Assembly: GCA_004557035.1 (NCBI GenBank)
Contig: SFFB01000012.1
Span: 6,898-70,897, forward strand
Source: Bacteroidales bacterium
GTDB taxonomy: Bacteria > Bacteroidota > Bacteroidia > Bacteroidales > Bacteroidaceae
Direction of reading: 5' to 3'
Length of the DNA stretch: 64,000 nucleotides
Position numbers and translations under genes: made by a program. Numbering within the stretch: the first letter of the stretch is position 1; every line of letters starts with the position of its first letter. Positions 18,532 to 28,153 of the stretch are shown one piece after another. The notes beneath the pieces were generated by a model. That model was not told where the DNA came from. It worked only from the letters and a program-made list of their open reading frames with translations, and made no database searches.

Positions 18532-19104
18532 ATGCCTTTCAAAACCATATTTCGCCAGCGCTTCGGCTGTTTGGTTGTGCTGTTGCTCACGAGTCTGAGT
18601 GCCTTGGCCGACAAAACAAGACAAGAGGTCGAAACCTTCGGTCGCATAGAGGCGCGGGCAGAGCAAATTTACTGCGGCGACAGCCTTGTGGTGTCCTATG
18701 TGCTCTATGCTTCGGCTCCGTTCTCAGGCATCGTTCACGACGTCGAATTGAAAAAAGTGAAAAATGCCACTTTCCGTCCCGTGGCCACCGGTGGCCGTCT
18801 CAGCCAAAATCGTGTACGCGAAAACGGAAAGATTTATTATCGTATGGTCGTGGCATCTTATTCGGTGGCGCCCACTGGCAGTGGAAACGTGGTGATGCCC
18901 GAACTCACCTACGAGGCACTTTTCCGTTTCCGCAAATCGACGGGTAGTTTGTTGGAAGAATTTTTCGGCCACGGCGGTGAGGTAATCGAACAGAAAGAGA
19001 AAATCAAAATCCCTTCGCTCAAATTATCAGTGGTGGAAAAACCGCGTCGCTCCACGCGTGAAATGATGGAAGACCGTAGTGGCGGTGCGTCACACGTCAT
19101 CTGA
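18532..19104 (+). CDS. Secreted BatD-like protein (short)
   Basis: A 190-residue protein with an N-terminal signal peptide (FGCLVVLLLTSLSALA). The body has the pattern of the BatD immunoglobulin-like domain: a start such as IEARAEQIYCGDSLVVSYVL, a middle GGRLSQNRVRENGKIYYRMV and an end GSGNVVMPELTYEALFRF. Full BatD proteins are much longer and sit beside batA/batB aerotolerance genes; neither applies here, so this is a stand-alone single-domain relative. Its role is unknown. Confidence 0.65.
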   Translation: MPFKTIFRQRFGCLVVLLLTSLSALADKTRQEVETFGRIEARAEQIYCGDSLVVSYVLYASAPFSGIVHDVELKKVKNATFRPVATGGRLSQNRVRENGKIYYRMVVASYSVAPTGSGNVVMPELTYEALFRFRKSTGSLLEEFFGHGGEVIEQKEKIKIPSLKLSVVEKPRRSTREMMEDRSGGASHVI

Positions 19105-19173
19105 TCGACTTCGCCTTCCTCCTTCGCACATCGGTCAAAATATTTTCCCGAAAAATGCTGCGGTCGCAGTGGC

Positions 19174-20058
19174 GTGATGCTGCCCAAAGTGAGCCTAGGT
19201 TTCTGGCACAATTTTGGTGCCGACGGCGATTTTGAGCATCAGCGTCAGATTGCCCACTATGCCTTTGACCACGGCATCACGCATTTCGACCTTGCCAACA
19301 ATTACGGTCCGCCGCCGGGCAGTGCCGAAGAGACTATGGGGCGTCTGCTGGCCGACGATTTCAAGTCCCATCGCGACGAACTCTTCATCGCCACCAAGGC
19401 CGGCTATGAGATGTGGCCAGGGCCTTATGGCAACTGGGGGTCGCGCAAGTCGCTGATGTCCAGTATCGACCAGAGCCTGCGGCGTATGCGCCTCGACTAT
19501 GTCGACCTCTTCTACAGCCATCGCTACGACCCGGCCACGCCGCTCGAAGAAACGCTGCAAGCCATGGTAGACATTGTGCGCTCGGGCAAGGCACTCTATC
19601 TCGGCATCTCTCGCTGGCCGATCGAACCCACGCGTTTTGCCATCGACTATCTGGCCCGTCACGACACTCCCGTGCTCATCTATCAGGGCAGGCTCAACCG
19701 ACTCGACCAGGCTCCCGTCATTGAGGGCATCAACGCCCTTTGTGCCGAGCGCGGCGTCGGTTTCATCTCGTTCTCACCGCTGGCGCAAGGTCTGCTCACC
19801 GACCGCTATCTCCACGGCATTCCCGAGGGCAGCCGAATGACACAAGGTCGTTTTCTCAAGCCCGAGATGTTGAGGCCGGAGTTGCTCAGCCGTCTCAAAG
19901 AGTGGGACGAAGAAGCCAAGTCCCGTGGCCTCACGCTGGCCGAGGCATCTCTGTTGTGGATTTTGCAACACCGCTCCGTGACCTCCGTCCTCGTCGGAGC
20001 GAGCAGTGTGGCGCAACTTGCCGACAACTTGGCCGTGCTGCGGCATATTGAGAAATAA
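19174..20058 (+). CDS. Aldo/keto reductase, YghZ-like
   Basis: An NADPH-dependent oxidoreductase of the group containing E. coli YghZ (L-glyceraldehyde 3-phosphate reductase). Family features are HFDLANNYGPPPGSAEE, with the catalytic Tyr, KAGYEMWPGPYGNWGSRKSL with the catalytic Lys, VDLFYSHRYDP and the NADP site GVGFISFSPLAQGLL ... VLVGASS. The start is odd: the only starts in frame are GTG 19174 and ATG 19177, yet the codons just upstream still encode the family N-terminus (Y-F-P-E-K-C-C-G-R-S-G), with a stop at 19102 and no start between. An in-frame start seems to be missing or mutated. About 294 residues are called. Confidence 0.82.
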   Translation: MMLPKVSLGFWHNFGADGDFEHQRQIAHYAFDHGITHFDLANNYGPPPGSAEETMGRLLADDFKSHRDELFIATKAGYEMWPGPYGNWGSRKSLMSSIDQSLRRMRLDYVDLFYSHRYDPATPLEETLQAMVDIVRSGKALYLGISRWPIEPTRFAIDYLARHDTPVLIYQGRLNRLDQAPVIEGINALCAERGVGFISFSPLAQGLLTDRYLHGIPEGSRMTQGRFLKPEMLRPELLSRLKEWDEEAKSRGLTLAEASLLWILQHRSVTSVLVGASSVAQLADNLAVLRHIEK

Positions 20059-20076
20059 AATCAAGGCTATACGACA

Positions 20077-20116
20077 CTTCGCCCCGTCAAGACCGTTTCA
20101 TCTTGGCGGGGCGAAG
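20077..20116 (+). terminator. Terminator downstream of the aldo/keto reductase
   Basis: Perfect 16-bp stem CTTCGCCCCGTCAAGA (20077-20092) / TCTTGGCGGGGCGAAG (20101-20116) with an 8-base loop, followed by CATTATTTATT. Confidence 0.75.
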
Positions 20117-20130
20117 CATTATTTATTGGC

Positions 20131-20167
20131 AAAAAAAGGTGCAACGACTTAAAGCGTCGTTGCACCT
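20131..20167 (-). terminator. Terminator of valS
   Basis: Minus strand: AGGTGCAACGAC (from 20167 to 20156) pairs with GTCGTTGCACCT (20148-20137), followed by seven T at 20131-20137. Confidence 0.88.
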
Positions 20168-20197
20168 CTTAATGCAAATAAGATAAAACCGAGGGGC

Positions 20198-22882
20198 TTA
20201 TGCACCGAGGTTTTGGAGGGTCTTGCGCAATACGGCGATTTTGGTCTCGGCGTCTTGCTTTTTCTTGCGTTCCATAGCCACAACGGCCTCGGGGGCATTG
20301 GCCACGAAGCGCTCGTTGCTGAGCTTCTTCTCCACACCGGCGAGGAAGCCCTCGAGGTGTTTGAGTTCGGCCTGAGCCTTGGCAATCTCAGCGTCCTTGT
20401 CTACAAGGCCTTCGAGACATACAGCATATTCGGTGGTGCCTACCATAAAGGTGGCGGTGTCTTTGCCGGCTTCGGCGACCACCTTAATCTCGGCCACCAT
20501 AGCCATTTTGGCCACAAGTTCGTCGTAAGCGGCGATGGGGTTGGCACCGGTCACGGTGACGTGGAGGGGTTCGCGCTGGGGCAGACCCTTTGAGGCGCGC
20601 ACGCCGCGTATGGCCGTGATGAGCTGCTTCACCTGGGCAAAGTCGGCGAGCAGGACGGCGTCGGTTTCGAGCGGCGCAGCCACCGTTCCGGGCGACACCA
20701 TGAGGCTTTCGCCGTCGTGGCGCGGAGCGAGGTTTTGCCATATTTCTTCGGTGATGAAAGGCATGAAGGGGTGGAGCAGGTGGAGCAGGTCGTCGAAAAA
20801 GTCGAGCGTGGCTTTCAGTGTGGCTCCGTCGATGGCGGCGCCATAGGCCGGCTTGACCAGTTCGAGATACCAGGCCGAGAACTCGTCCCAGAAGAGGCGG
20901 TAGACCTCCATCAGAGCCTCCGAAATGCGGTATTTGGAATAGAGATCGGCAATGCGTGCAGCACTCTCACGCAACTGGGCGCCAAACCACTCCACGGCTG
21001 CCGTGGCCACTGCCGACGGCGCGGCGTTGTCGTCCACTTGCCAGCCCTTGACCAGACGGAAGGCATTCCAGATCTTATTGCAGAAGTTGCGGCCCTGCTC
21101 GCAGAGCGACTCGTCAAAGAGAATGTCGTTGCCGGCAGGGGCAGAGAGCATCATGCCCATACGCACACCATCGGCACCGTAGCTGGCAATGAGATCGAGC
21201 GGATTGGGCGAGTTACCGAGTTGCTTCGACATCTTTCGACCGAGTTTGTCGCGAACGATACCCGTAAAATAGACGTCGCGGAAGGGGAACTTACCGGCAT
21301 ATTCGTAGCCGGCCATAATCATACGAGCCACCCAGAAGAAGATGATGTCGGGACCTGTCACGAGGCAAGCCGTGGGATAGTAGTATTTGAACTCTTCGTT
21401 GTCGGGGTTCATCACGCCGTCGAAGAGCGACAAGGGCCACAACCACGACGAGAACCATGTGTCGAGTGCGTCTTCTTCCTGGCGAAGGTCGGCAGCCGTC
21501 AAAGCGTCGTTACCGCTTTGGCTGCGGGCCATCTCGACGGCCTCCTCAACTGTTTCGGCCACCACGAAACCACCACCGGGCAGATACCACGCCGGTATGC
21601 GATGACCCCACCAAAGTTGGCGCGAGATACACCAGTCTTTGATGTTCTCCAACCAGTGGCGATAGGTGTTTTTGTATTTTGACGGATAAAAACGGATTTC
21701 GTCGTTCATCACGGGCGGCAGAGCCAACTTAGCGAAGTGGTCCATCTTCAAGAACCACTGCATCGAGAGCTTGGGCTCGATGGGCACACCCGTACGCTCA
21801 GAGCAACCTATGCTATTGTCGTAGTCTTCGATACGCTCCATGAGTCCGCCTTCGGCCAGGTCAATCGCAATCTGACGGCGCACGTCGAAACGGTCCATGC
21901 CGACATAGAGTCCGGCGGCCTCTGAGAGGGTGGCGTCATCGTTGAAGATGTTGATGGCCTCAAGACCATATTTCTCGCCGAGCATATAGTCGTTGACGTC
22001 GTGTGCCGGCGTCACTTTCAAGCATCCCGTACCAAACTCGATGTCTACATAGCTGTCTTCAATCACTGGGATTTCGCGCCCCACAAGCGGCACGATGACA
22101 CGTTTGCCCTTAAGCCACTGGTTTTTGGGGTCGGCTGGGTTGATACACATCGCCACGTCGCCCATGATGGTCTCGGGGCGCGTTGTGGCCACGACGGCGT
22201 AGCGGCCACGCTCGTCTTGGTGCACCACATTGCCTTCAGCCACGGGTTCGGCGGCAGCGGCGTCTTCACACACATAATACTTCATGTAATAAAGTTTGGT
22301 GTGTTCTTCTTTGTAAACCACCTCTTCGTCAGAGAGGGCCGTTTGCAGTTTGGGGTCCCAGTTGACCATGCGCACGCCGCGATAAATCAAACCTTTCCTG
22401 TACAGGTCCACAAACACATGGATGACACTTTTGGAGCGCTCTTCGTCCATGGTGAAGGCCGTACGGTCCCAGTCGCACGAGGCGCCAACCTTGCGCAACT
22501 GTTTGAGGATAATGCCGCCGTGCTCGTCGGTCCAGTCCCAGGCGTGTTTGAGGAACTCGTCACGTGTGAGGTCTGACTTGTGTATGCCGCGCTCGGCCAG
22601 ACGGTTGAGCACCTTCACCTCCGTGGCAATCGAGGCGTGGTCTGTGCCCGGCACCCAGCAGGCATTTTTGCCTTCCATACGGGCGCGACGCACGAGAATA
22701 TCCTGAATGGTTTCGTTGAGCATATGGCCCATGTGCAACACGCCGGTCACGTTGGGCGGCGGTATCACCACCGTGTAGGGCTCGCGGCCGTCGGGCTTTG
22801 AGGCAAAGAGACGGTGGTTGTTCCAATATTCATACCATTTGTTTTCAACCTCTTGAGGGTTGTATTTTGCTGCTAATTCCAT
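20198..22882 (-). CDS. valS: Valyl-tRNA synthetase
   Basis: This class I synthetase charges tRNA-Val. The 894-residue protein begins [20 protein letters not shown]. The HIGH signature is HMGH (50-53) within [14 protein letters not shown]. The KMSKS loop is [16 protein letters not shown] from about 549. The editing domain segment [15 protein letters not shown] is present, and the C-terminal 70 residues form the usual coiled-coil arm ([20 protein letters not shown]). rho lies 44 bases upstream on the same strand, so both may be co-transcribed. Confidence 0.97.
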   Translation of the reverse strand: MELAAKYNPQEVENKWYEYWNNHRLFASKPDGREPYTVVIPPPNVTGVLHMGHMLNETIQDILVRRARMEGKNACWVPGTDHASIATEVKVLNRLAERGIHKSDLTRDEFLKHAWDWTDEHGGIILKQLRKVGASCDWDRTAFTMDEERSKSVIHVFVDLYRKGLIYRGVRMVNWDPKLQTALSDEEVVYKEEHTKLYYMKYYVCEDAAAAEPVAEGNVVHQDERGRYAVVATTRPETIMGDVAMCINPADPKNQWLKGKRVIVPLVGREIPVIEDSYVDIEFGTGCLKVTPAHDVNDYMLGEKYGLEAINIFNDDATLSEAAGLYVGMDRFDVRRQIAIDLAEGGLMERIEDYDNSIGCSERTGVPIEPKLSMQWFLKMDHFAKLALPPVMNDEIRFYPSKYKNTYRHWLENIKDWCISRQLWWGHRIPAWYLPGGGFVVAETVEEAVEMARSQSGNDALTAADLRQEEDALDTWFSSWLWPLSLFDGVMNPDNEEFKYYYPTACLVTGPDIIFFWVARMIMAGYEYAGKFPFRDVYFTGIVRDKLGRKMSKQLGNSPNPLDLIASYGADGVRMGMMLSAPAGNDILFDESLCEQGRNFCNKIWNAFRLVKGWQVDDNAAPSAVATAAVEWFGAQLRESAARIADLYSKYRISEALMEVYRLFWDEFSAWYLELVKPAYGAAIDGATLKATLDFFDDLLHLLHPFMPFITEEIWQNLAPRHDGESLMVSPGTVAAPLETDAVLLADFAQVKQLITAIRGVRASKGLPQREPLHVTVTGANPIAAYDELVAKMAMVAEIKVVAEAGKDTATFMVGTTEYAVCLEGLVDKDAEIAKAQAELKHLEGFLAGVEKKLSNERFVANAPEAVVAMERKKKQDAETKIAVLRKTLQNLGA

Positions 22883-22926
22883 GGTCTAATATTTATAATG
22901 AATAAGGGGTGGGGTAGTGTTTGTTT

Positions 22927-24849
22927 TTATCGGCCTATCGACTGGTTCATCGTCTGGATAAACTCTTCGTTGCTCTTGGTCTCTTCGAGCTGGCTCTTCA
23001 CGTCGGTCATGGCCTCAAGCGGATTCATGTCGGAGAGTATCTTGCGCAACACCCACATACGGCGCAGCGTACTGTCGTCTTGCAGGAGGTCGTCGCGGCG
23101 TGTGCTCGACATGACGAGGTTGACGGCAGGGAAGATGCGCTTGTTGGCCAGGGCGCGGTCGAGCTGGAGTTCCATGTTGCCGGTGCCTTTGAACTCTTCA
23201 AAAATCACTTCGTCCATCTTCGAACCCGTGTCGATGAGGGCCGTGGCAATGATGGTGAGCGAACCGCCGCCTTCGATGTTGCGCGCGGCACCGAAGAAGC
23301 GTTTGGGTTTCTGCAGGGCGTTGGCGTCGACACCACCGGTAAGGATTTTTCCTGAGGCCGGCGAAACGGTGTTATAAGCACGGGCCAGACGGGTGATGCT
23401 GTCGAGGAAAATCACCACGTCGTGACCACATTCCACCATACGTTTGGCTTTTTCGAGCACGATGTTGGCAATCTTGACGTGGCGGGCTGCCGGTTCGTCA
23501 AAGGTCGAGGCAATCACTTCGGCGTGGACGGTTCGGGCCATGTCGGTCACCTCCTCGGGGCGCTCGTCGATGAGCAACATCATAAGGTAGGTGTCGGGAT
23601 GATTGCGGGCTATAGCGTTGGCTATGTCTTTCATCAGCATGGTCTTACCCGTTTTGGGCTGAGCCACGATGAGGGCACGCTGGCCTTTGCCTATGGGCGA
23701 AAAGAGGTCGACGATGCGGCAAGAGAGGCTGTCGCTTTTCAGCCCTGTGCTGAGATTGAATTTTTCGTTGGGGAAGAGCGGCGTGAGATGTTCGAAAGCC
23801 ACACGGTCGCGCACCTCTATGGGATTGTGGCCGTTGATTTGCTCCACGGTGGTCAGGACAAAGAACTTGTCAGTCTCTCTCGGTACGCGCACTTTGCCCT
23901 CTACCACGTCGCCCGTCTTGAGGCCGTACTGGTCGATGAGGGCCGGGGTGACGTAGATGTCGTCGGGCGAGGTGAGGTAGTTGTAGTCTGACGAGCGGAG
24001 GAAGCCATAGCCCTCGTTGACGATTTCCAGGACGCCGCGGCCGTCGAGCAGTTCGGCGGGTTGCGGCGCCACGGGAGCAGGCTGTGGGGTGGGGCGCTGC
24101 ATGATGGCGTCGCCGTTCAGCTCGGCTCTGGCTGCAAAACCGGGCACCACCGACCTGAAGTTGTTGATGCTGCTCTGTATGTCGCCGGGCACAGACGGCA
24201 TAGTGGCCACATCCGTGCGGGCAATAATCTGGCCTTCGATGGCGGGCACGTCTTTCAATATAATGAAGTCGCCGGCAGGCTCTTTGGCTTCGGCCGTGGC
24301 GCCACTCTCAAAGAGCGGCTTGGCATAGGCCACCTGCAGCGGTTCGTCGTCTTCGTTTTGCTGTTGGTTGATTTGTTCGGCCACAAAGTCGGGCAGTTCC
24401 TGTTCATCGTCATTTTGCTGGGCCGTTTCGGCTTCATCTTGATTTTTCATCTCTTCGGCCTCGGCGGCTTCTCGTGCGGCTGCTTCTCGTGCGGCGATTT
24501 CTGCCTTCGAAGGTCGGCCTCGTTTGCGCTTGACGGGTTGCTCGGGTGTTTCTTCTACCGTCTCAACGACAGCTTCGGGCACCGTTTCGGTTTCGGCAGG
24601 CTTGTCGTAGTGGTTGGCGTCCATATGGAAAACCGGGGCCGCCTCTTTTTTGACGATGCGTGCACGACGTCCGGCAGATTGCTGTTTTTGCGCCTCTACG
24701 CTTTTGATTTCAGCCTGAGCATCAAGGATATCGTAGACCAATTCTTCTTTGATGTTACTGTCTTTGTGGGGCGAACCAAGTGCTTGGGCCACGGCACGCA
24801 AGTCTTCAATGTCCTTGGCAAGCAGCTGGTCTTTTGTGAACAATGGCAT
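22927..24849 (-). CDS. rho: Transcription termination factor Rho with long Bacteroidetes-type insertion
   Basis: Rho is the hexameric RNA-dependent ATPase that ends transcription. I start at [20 protein letters not shown] (ATG 24847-24849), the conserved Rho N-terminus; the frame extends upstream through the promoter. The 640-residue protein is much longer than the roughly 420 of E. coli Rho. Residues about 60-270 are an inserted, charged, low-complexity segment (Lys/Arg-rich [14 protein letters not shown], then Glu/Gln-rich stretches). The RNA-binding domain follows ([20 protein letters not shown]), then the P-loop [13 protein letters not shown] (about 395-407) and [13 protein letters not shown]. 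The insertion is known in this phylum and may aid RNA binding. Confidence 0.96.
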   Translation of the reverse strand: MPLFTKDQLLAKDIEDLRAVAQALGSPHKDSNIKEELVYDILDAQAEIKSVEAQKQQSAGRRARIVKKEAAPVFHMDANHYDKPAETETVPEAVVETVEETPEQPVKRKRGRPSKAEIAAREAAAREAAEAEEMKNQDEAETAQQNDDEQELPDFVAEQINQQQNEDDEPLQVAYAKPLFESGATAEAKEPAGDFIILKDVPAIEGQIIARTDVATMPSVPGDIQSSINNFRSVVPGFAARAELNGDAIMQRPTPQPAPVAPQPAELLDGRGVLEIVNEGYGFLRSSDYNYLTSPDDIYVTPALIDQYGLKTGDVVEGKVRVPRETDKFFVLTTVEQINGHNPIEVRDRVAFEHLTPLFPNEKFNLSTGLKSDSLSCRIVDLFSPIGKGQRALIVAQPKTGKTMLMKDIANAIARNHPDTYLMMLLIDERPEEVTDMARTVHAEVIASTFDEPAARHVKIANIVLEKAKRMVECGHDVVIFLDSITRLARAYNTVSPASGKILTGGVDANALQKPKRFFGAARNIEGGGSLTIIATALIDTGSKMDEVIFEEFKGTGNMELQLDRALANKRIFPAVNLVMSSTRRDDLLQDDSTLRRMWVLRKILSDMNPLEAMTDVKSQLEETKSNEEFIQTMNQSIGR

Positions 24850-25005
24850 AAAAATAATGTTAGGGAGTAAGACTTTCCGACGTGAAACCCGGAAAGTCGC
24901 GATAGGTGTATAATTGTTTAGTGGATGTGCGGCGAAAGATTGACTGCCGCTGTGTTGAGTCATAAAACGAAATGGCCCGTCTATCGCCATTTCCATTTCA
25001 CATTG

Positions 25006-25013
25006 CAAAAGTA
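25006..25013 (-). promoter_or_regulatory. Probable -7 box of rho
   Basis: Minus strand TACTTTTG matches TAnnTTTG, 157 bases upstream of the rho ATG, which leaves a long leader; many bacteria regulate rho through its leader. No clear -33 box. Confidence 0.45.
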
Positions 25014-25139
25014 GTCAAAACTATTTATTTCACACTATGTGCTGCCCATTTTTTTTCACGAAAAGTGACAGAGAGGTTATGAAATATTGAAAAATGGCGT
25101 CGACATAAGGTTGAGGGGCGTAGAGAAGAGAGAAAAGTT

Positions 25140-25490
25140 ACGGCCTTACAGCCCGTGGTGGGCCGCTCAATGATAACAATGTAAAAATTACCGAGCGGCC
25201 TTGCAAGGCCTGAAGGGCCGTGACATAATAGCCCAGGTCGTTAGGCCTGGCTGTGGGATTACACTCTAAATTCCGGCCTGCAAGGTCGACACATTACGGG
25301 ATTACATCTATAAAATAACACATTGATAATTAAACGCTTGATGTGCCGACCTTTCAGGCCGGAATATAGTGTACATCACCATACCCGGGCCTAACGACCC
25401 GGGCTGAAATGTTACGCCCCTTCGGGGCTTCCAGGGCCGCTCAATGATTGATATTATGGCCATATAGCCCCTGTTTGGCCGCTCTACGAC
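25140..25490. repeat. REP-like palindromic element, type 1
   Basis: It is bounded by GGCCGCTC near 25162 and again near 25481. Long inverted segments pair across a centre near 25320: tccggcctgcaaggtcgacacat (left) with gatgtgccgacctttcaggccgga (right), and gccgtgacataatagcccaggtcgttaggcctgg with ccgggcctaacgacccgggctgaaatgttacgccc. Only short excerpts are shown; both arms run for about 100 bases with mismatches. The differences between arms often preserve pairing, which suggests an RNA or DNA hairpin. Confidence 0.75.
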
Positions 25491-25793
25491 AACAATGCTC
25501 AAATCCCATTTCATTTCTATCGCCAACGCCCGACAAAATAGGGTGTATAATACGATATCCCCTACAATTATAAATTTGCGATTAAACATAATATCTGTAC
25601 TAATTCGAACTGGCATGAGAATTTTTGGAATAAAATCGCCGGTCTGCGAGATTGTGCAAAAACTGCCGGCGTCTGTGACGCAAAATCGAAAAAATATTTT
25701 TCTCAACACGATAAATGAGAAAAAATCTTGGGAATGGCGGAAAATTGAATCGAAAATTATCTCAATCCATAGCCGAATTTGAGAAAATCACCA

Positions 25794-25860
25794 CGGGAAT
25801 AGGCCCGGAAATTTCTGTCCTTATCGCAGAAAAACCTGTCCTTATCGCAGGAACAACCAA
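25794..25860 (+). repeat. Phased CCTTATC array, locus B
   Basis: The 15-mer ctgtccttatcgcag occurs at 25815 and 25836, exactly 21 bases apart; a decayed copy (cgggaataggcccgg) is in phase at 25794 and can form a small hairpin CGGG/CCCG. Upstream, cgaatttgag (near 25774) matches the A/T box of the other loci. This copy has C instead of G at the end of the core. Confidence 0.65.
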
Positions 25861-26018
25861 TTTGGCGCAAAAAATATGGGAAAAGCCACCTACGAGACTA
25901 TTCCCACTTCTTCAACTTGAATTTAAGTATTCCGGCATTGATCGTCAAAGACAAAACACGGCGACGGCGTGGCGCGAAAAATGACGGACGGCATAGCGAC
26001 AATTTCACGATTATGCCC

Positions 26019-26026
26019 TACATTTG
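26019..26026 (+). promoter_or_regulatory. Probable -7 box of the archaemetzincin-like gene
   Basis: TACATTTG matches TAnnTTTG, 24 bases before the ATG at 26051, so the leader would be short. Confidence 0.5.
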
Positions 26027-26050
26027 CATCAATCATTCGAAAAAATCACG

Positions 26051-26692
26051 ATGAAAACGGCATTATTCTCCATCCTATTGCTCGCTTTGACGGCTTGTTC
26101 CGGCAGACAAAGCCAAGAGGCGGACAAGGTCACGCCACCCGGCAAGACTTCACTGTCGGCCAACGGCGCCAAGGTGTGTCGGATAGACCTCTTGCCTTAT
26201 GGCGATTTCACCGCTCAAGAAACAGAGCAGCTCAAGAGCGAATTGGAGCAAAATCTCGCACCGATGGTGCCGGTCGACATCACGATTTTGCCCGGCGAAC
26301 CGCTGCCTCAGTCGGCCTACTACAAACCGCGCCACCGCTATCGTGCCGGTGAAATACTCAACGTGCTCAAACGCCGCAAAAAAACCGGCGAAGGCGTAAC
26401 CATCGGTCTGACGCACAAAGACATATCCACCACCATTCACGGCACACAAGACTTCGGCATCATGGGCTACAGCCATATGCCGGGCAACGCCTCGGTCTGT
26501 TCGACGTTCCGCCTGAAAAGACAGGCCGACCTCTGTAACCTGGTGATACACGAGTTCTTGCACGCCGTGGGATTCCCTCATTGTGAAACGGCCGGCTGCT
26601 ATATGCAAGATGCTCACGGCAAGAACGTGATGACGGGCCGGAAATCGCTTTGCCGGCAGTGCCAACCACGGCTCAAACAAATGAAATATTGA
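26051..26692 (+). CDS. Archaemetzincin-like zinc metalloprotease, lipoprotein (M54 family)
   Basis: The ATG at 26051 opens a lipoprotein signal peptide (MKTALFSILLLALTACSG), so the 213-residue protein should be membrane-anchored outside the cytoplasm. The zinc site is HEFLHAVGFPHC (167-178): His167, His171 and His177 as ligands and Glu168 as catalytic base. It is followed by Cys183, Met185, Cys201 and Cys204 (GCYM ... CRQC). This is the archaemetzincin signature HExxHxxGxxxCx4CxM...CxxC, with 15 residues instead of the usual 17 before the final pair. Substrate unknown. A radical SAM maturase gene follows 123 bases downstream. Confidence 0.85.
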   Translation: MKTALFSILLLALTACSGRQSQEADKVTPPGKTSLSANGAKVCRIDLLPYGDFTAQETEQLKSELEQNLAPMVPVDITILPGEPLPQSAYYKPRHRYRAGEILNVLKRRKKTGEGVTIGLTHKDISTTIHGTQDFGIMGYSHMPGNASVCSTFRLKRQADLCNLVIHEFLHAVGFPHCETAGCYMQDAHGKNVMTGRKSLCRQCQPRLKQMKY

Positions 26693-26815
26693 GCCATAAA
26701 ATCACACGACTTTCTCGCCAGTCGGCCCATAGCGTCAGACTCTCCGGCCTTAGCACAAATTAAAGTCTCACTGCACTACTACTCCCCTACCCTTTGATTA
26801 ACAACTGTTTACAAT

Positions 26816-28060
26816 ATGACTGAAACTGCCACGCCGTTTTCCCGTCCGGTCTATCTGATGGCCAAACCGGCCGGTGCGGCTTGCAATTTGGCCTGCACTT
26901 ATTGCTATTATCTCGAAAAGAAGCATCTCTACGCCGGCGCCGGGAGGCAATTGATGAGCGACGAACTGCTCGAAACGTATATCCGCGACTATATCGCACT
27001 GCAAACCACCCCCAACGTGCTCTTCACGTGGCACGGCGGCGAACCCACCCTGCGCCCCATCAAGTTTTACGAACGCGCGCTCGAACTCCAGCGCCGATAT
27101 GCCGACGGGCGCCACATAGACAATGCTTTCCAAACCAACGGGACGCTCATCAACGAGGAATGGGCGCGTTTTTTCAAGAAAAACAATTTTCTCGTGGGAC
27201 TGAGCATTGACGGTCCGCAAGACCTGCACGACGAATTCCGGCGTGCGCCCTCGGGCAAAGGGTCGTGGGCTCGCGTGATGCAGACCATCATGACACTCAA
27301 CCGTCACGGCGTGGAATGGAACGCCATGGCGGTGGTCAACAGCCGTACGGCCGAGCGACCGCTCGACTTCTACCATTTTTTCAAGGAAATAGGTTGCCAC
27401 TACATCCAGTTCACTCCCGTGGTGGAGCGGTTTTACCGTCGACCTGACGGGCGCCTGCTGGCGGCTCCGACCGATGGCGCAGTGGCCACGATGGCTCCTT
27501 TCAGCGTCACGCCGGAGGCTTGGGGCCGCTTTCTTTGTGAGGTTTTCGACGAATGGGTGCGCCACGACGTCGGCGATTATTTCATCCAACTTTTTGACTC
27601 TACCCTGGCCGGCTGGATGGGCGTGACGCCGTCGGTGTGCACCTTGGCCGAGACCTGCGGCCACGCCCCGGTGATGGAATGGAACGGCGACGTGTATGCT
27701 TGCGACCATTTCGTTTTTCCGGAGTTTTATCTCGGCAACATCCAGACAACACCTCTGAAAGAGATGGTGAGGCGCCCGGAACTCTTGGCCTTCGGCAACG
27801 ACAAACGCGACCGCCTGACGGCACAATGCCGAGCGTGCGACTATCTCATGGCCTGCCACGGCGAGTGTCCGCGCAACCGTTTCGCCACGTCTCAAGACGG
27901 CGAAAACGGCCACAACTACCTCTGCGATGGTTATCACCGTTTCTTCTCACACTCAGCGCCTTATATGGATTTCATGAAATATATGCTTCAACACAACGAA
28001 GCACCGGCAAAAGTGATGGAATGGATTGCCGACGGTATGCCAGACTATCGCCTTCGCTGA
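26816..28060 (+). CDS. Anaerobic sulfatase-maturase-type radical SAM/SPASM enzyme
   Basis: Enzymes of this group oxidise a Cys or Ser of sulfatases to formylglycine without oxygen. The 414 residues have the radical SAM cluster motif CNLACTYC (Cys23, Cys27, Cys30) in the family context LMAKPAGAACNLACTYCYY, the segment FTWHGGEPTLR, and a C-terminal SPASM region with many cysteines (CTLAETCGHAPVMEWNGDV, YACDHF, CRACDYLMACHGECPRNRF) for two more Fe-S clusters. No sulfatase gene is in this window, so the partner must be elsewhere. A terminator follows at 28086-28133. Confidence 0.9.
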   Translation: MTETATPFSRPVYLMAKPAGAACNLACTYCYYLEKKHLYAGAGRQLMSDELLETYIRDYIALQTTPNVLFTWHGGEPTLRPIKFYERALELQRRYADGRHIDNAFQTNGTLINEEWARFFKKNNFLVGLSIDGPQDLHDEFRRAPSGKGSWARVMQTIMTLNRHGVEWNAMAVVNSRTAERPLDFYHFFKEIGCHYIQFTPVVERFYRRPDGRLLAAPTDGAVATMAPFSVTPEAWGRFLCEVFDEWVRHDVGDYFIQLFDSTLAGWMGVTPSVCTLAETCGHAPVMEWNGDVYACDHFVFPEFYLGNIQTTPLKEMVRRPELLAFGNDKRDRLTAQCRACDYLMACHGECPRNRFATSQDGENGHNYLCDGYHRFFSHSAPYMDFMKYMLQHNEAPAKVMEWIADGMPDYRLR

Positions 28061-28085
28061 CCCACACTTCCACAATGACCAAAAG

Positions 28086-28133
28086 AGGCTGCGCCATCGA
28101 TGCCCAAAGACATCAGATGGCGCAGCCTTTATG
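28086..28133 (+). terminator. Bidirectional terminator between the radical SAM gene and asnS
   Basis: Perfect 13-bp stem AGGCTGCGCCATC (28086-28098) / GATGGCGCAGCCT (28116-28128), followed by TTTATG on the plus strand and by CTTTTGG on the minus strand; the two genes converge here. Confidence 0.8.
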
Positions 28134-28153
28134 TCGGGGTGTTTCCCTATGCC

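Larger units (their letters stand above)
24850..26050. other. 1.2-kb divergent intergenic region between rho and the archaemetzincin gene
   Basis: It contains the rho -7 box (25006-25013), a REP-like palindromic element (25140-25490), a phased CCTTATC array (25794-25860) and a -7 box for the downstream gene (26019-26026). The A/T-rich stretch 25495-25790 shows nothing I recognise. Open frames here (for example 25308-25709 minus and 25969-26352 plus) run over repeats or overlap the next gene and are not called. Confidence 0.6.

Noticed and set aside
25495..25790. Possible small genes in the A/T-rich stretch before the archaemetzincin gene
   Set aside because: Open frames of up to about 95 codons exist, but they have no initiation signal, odd composition and no recognisable pattern.
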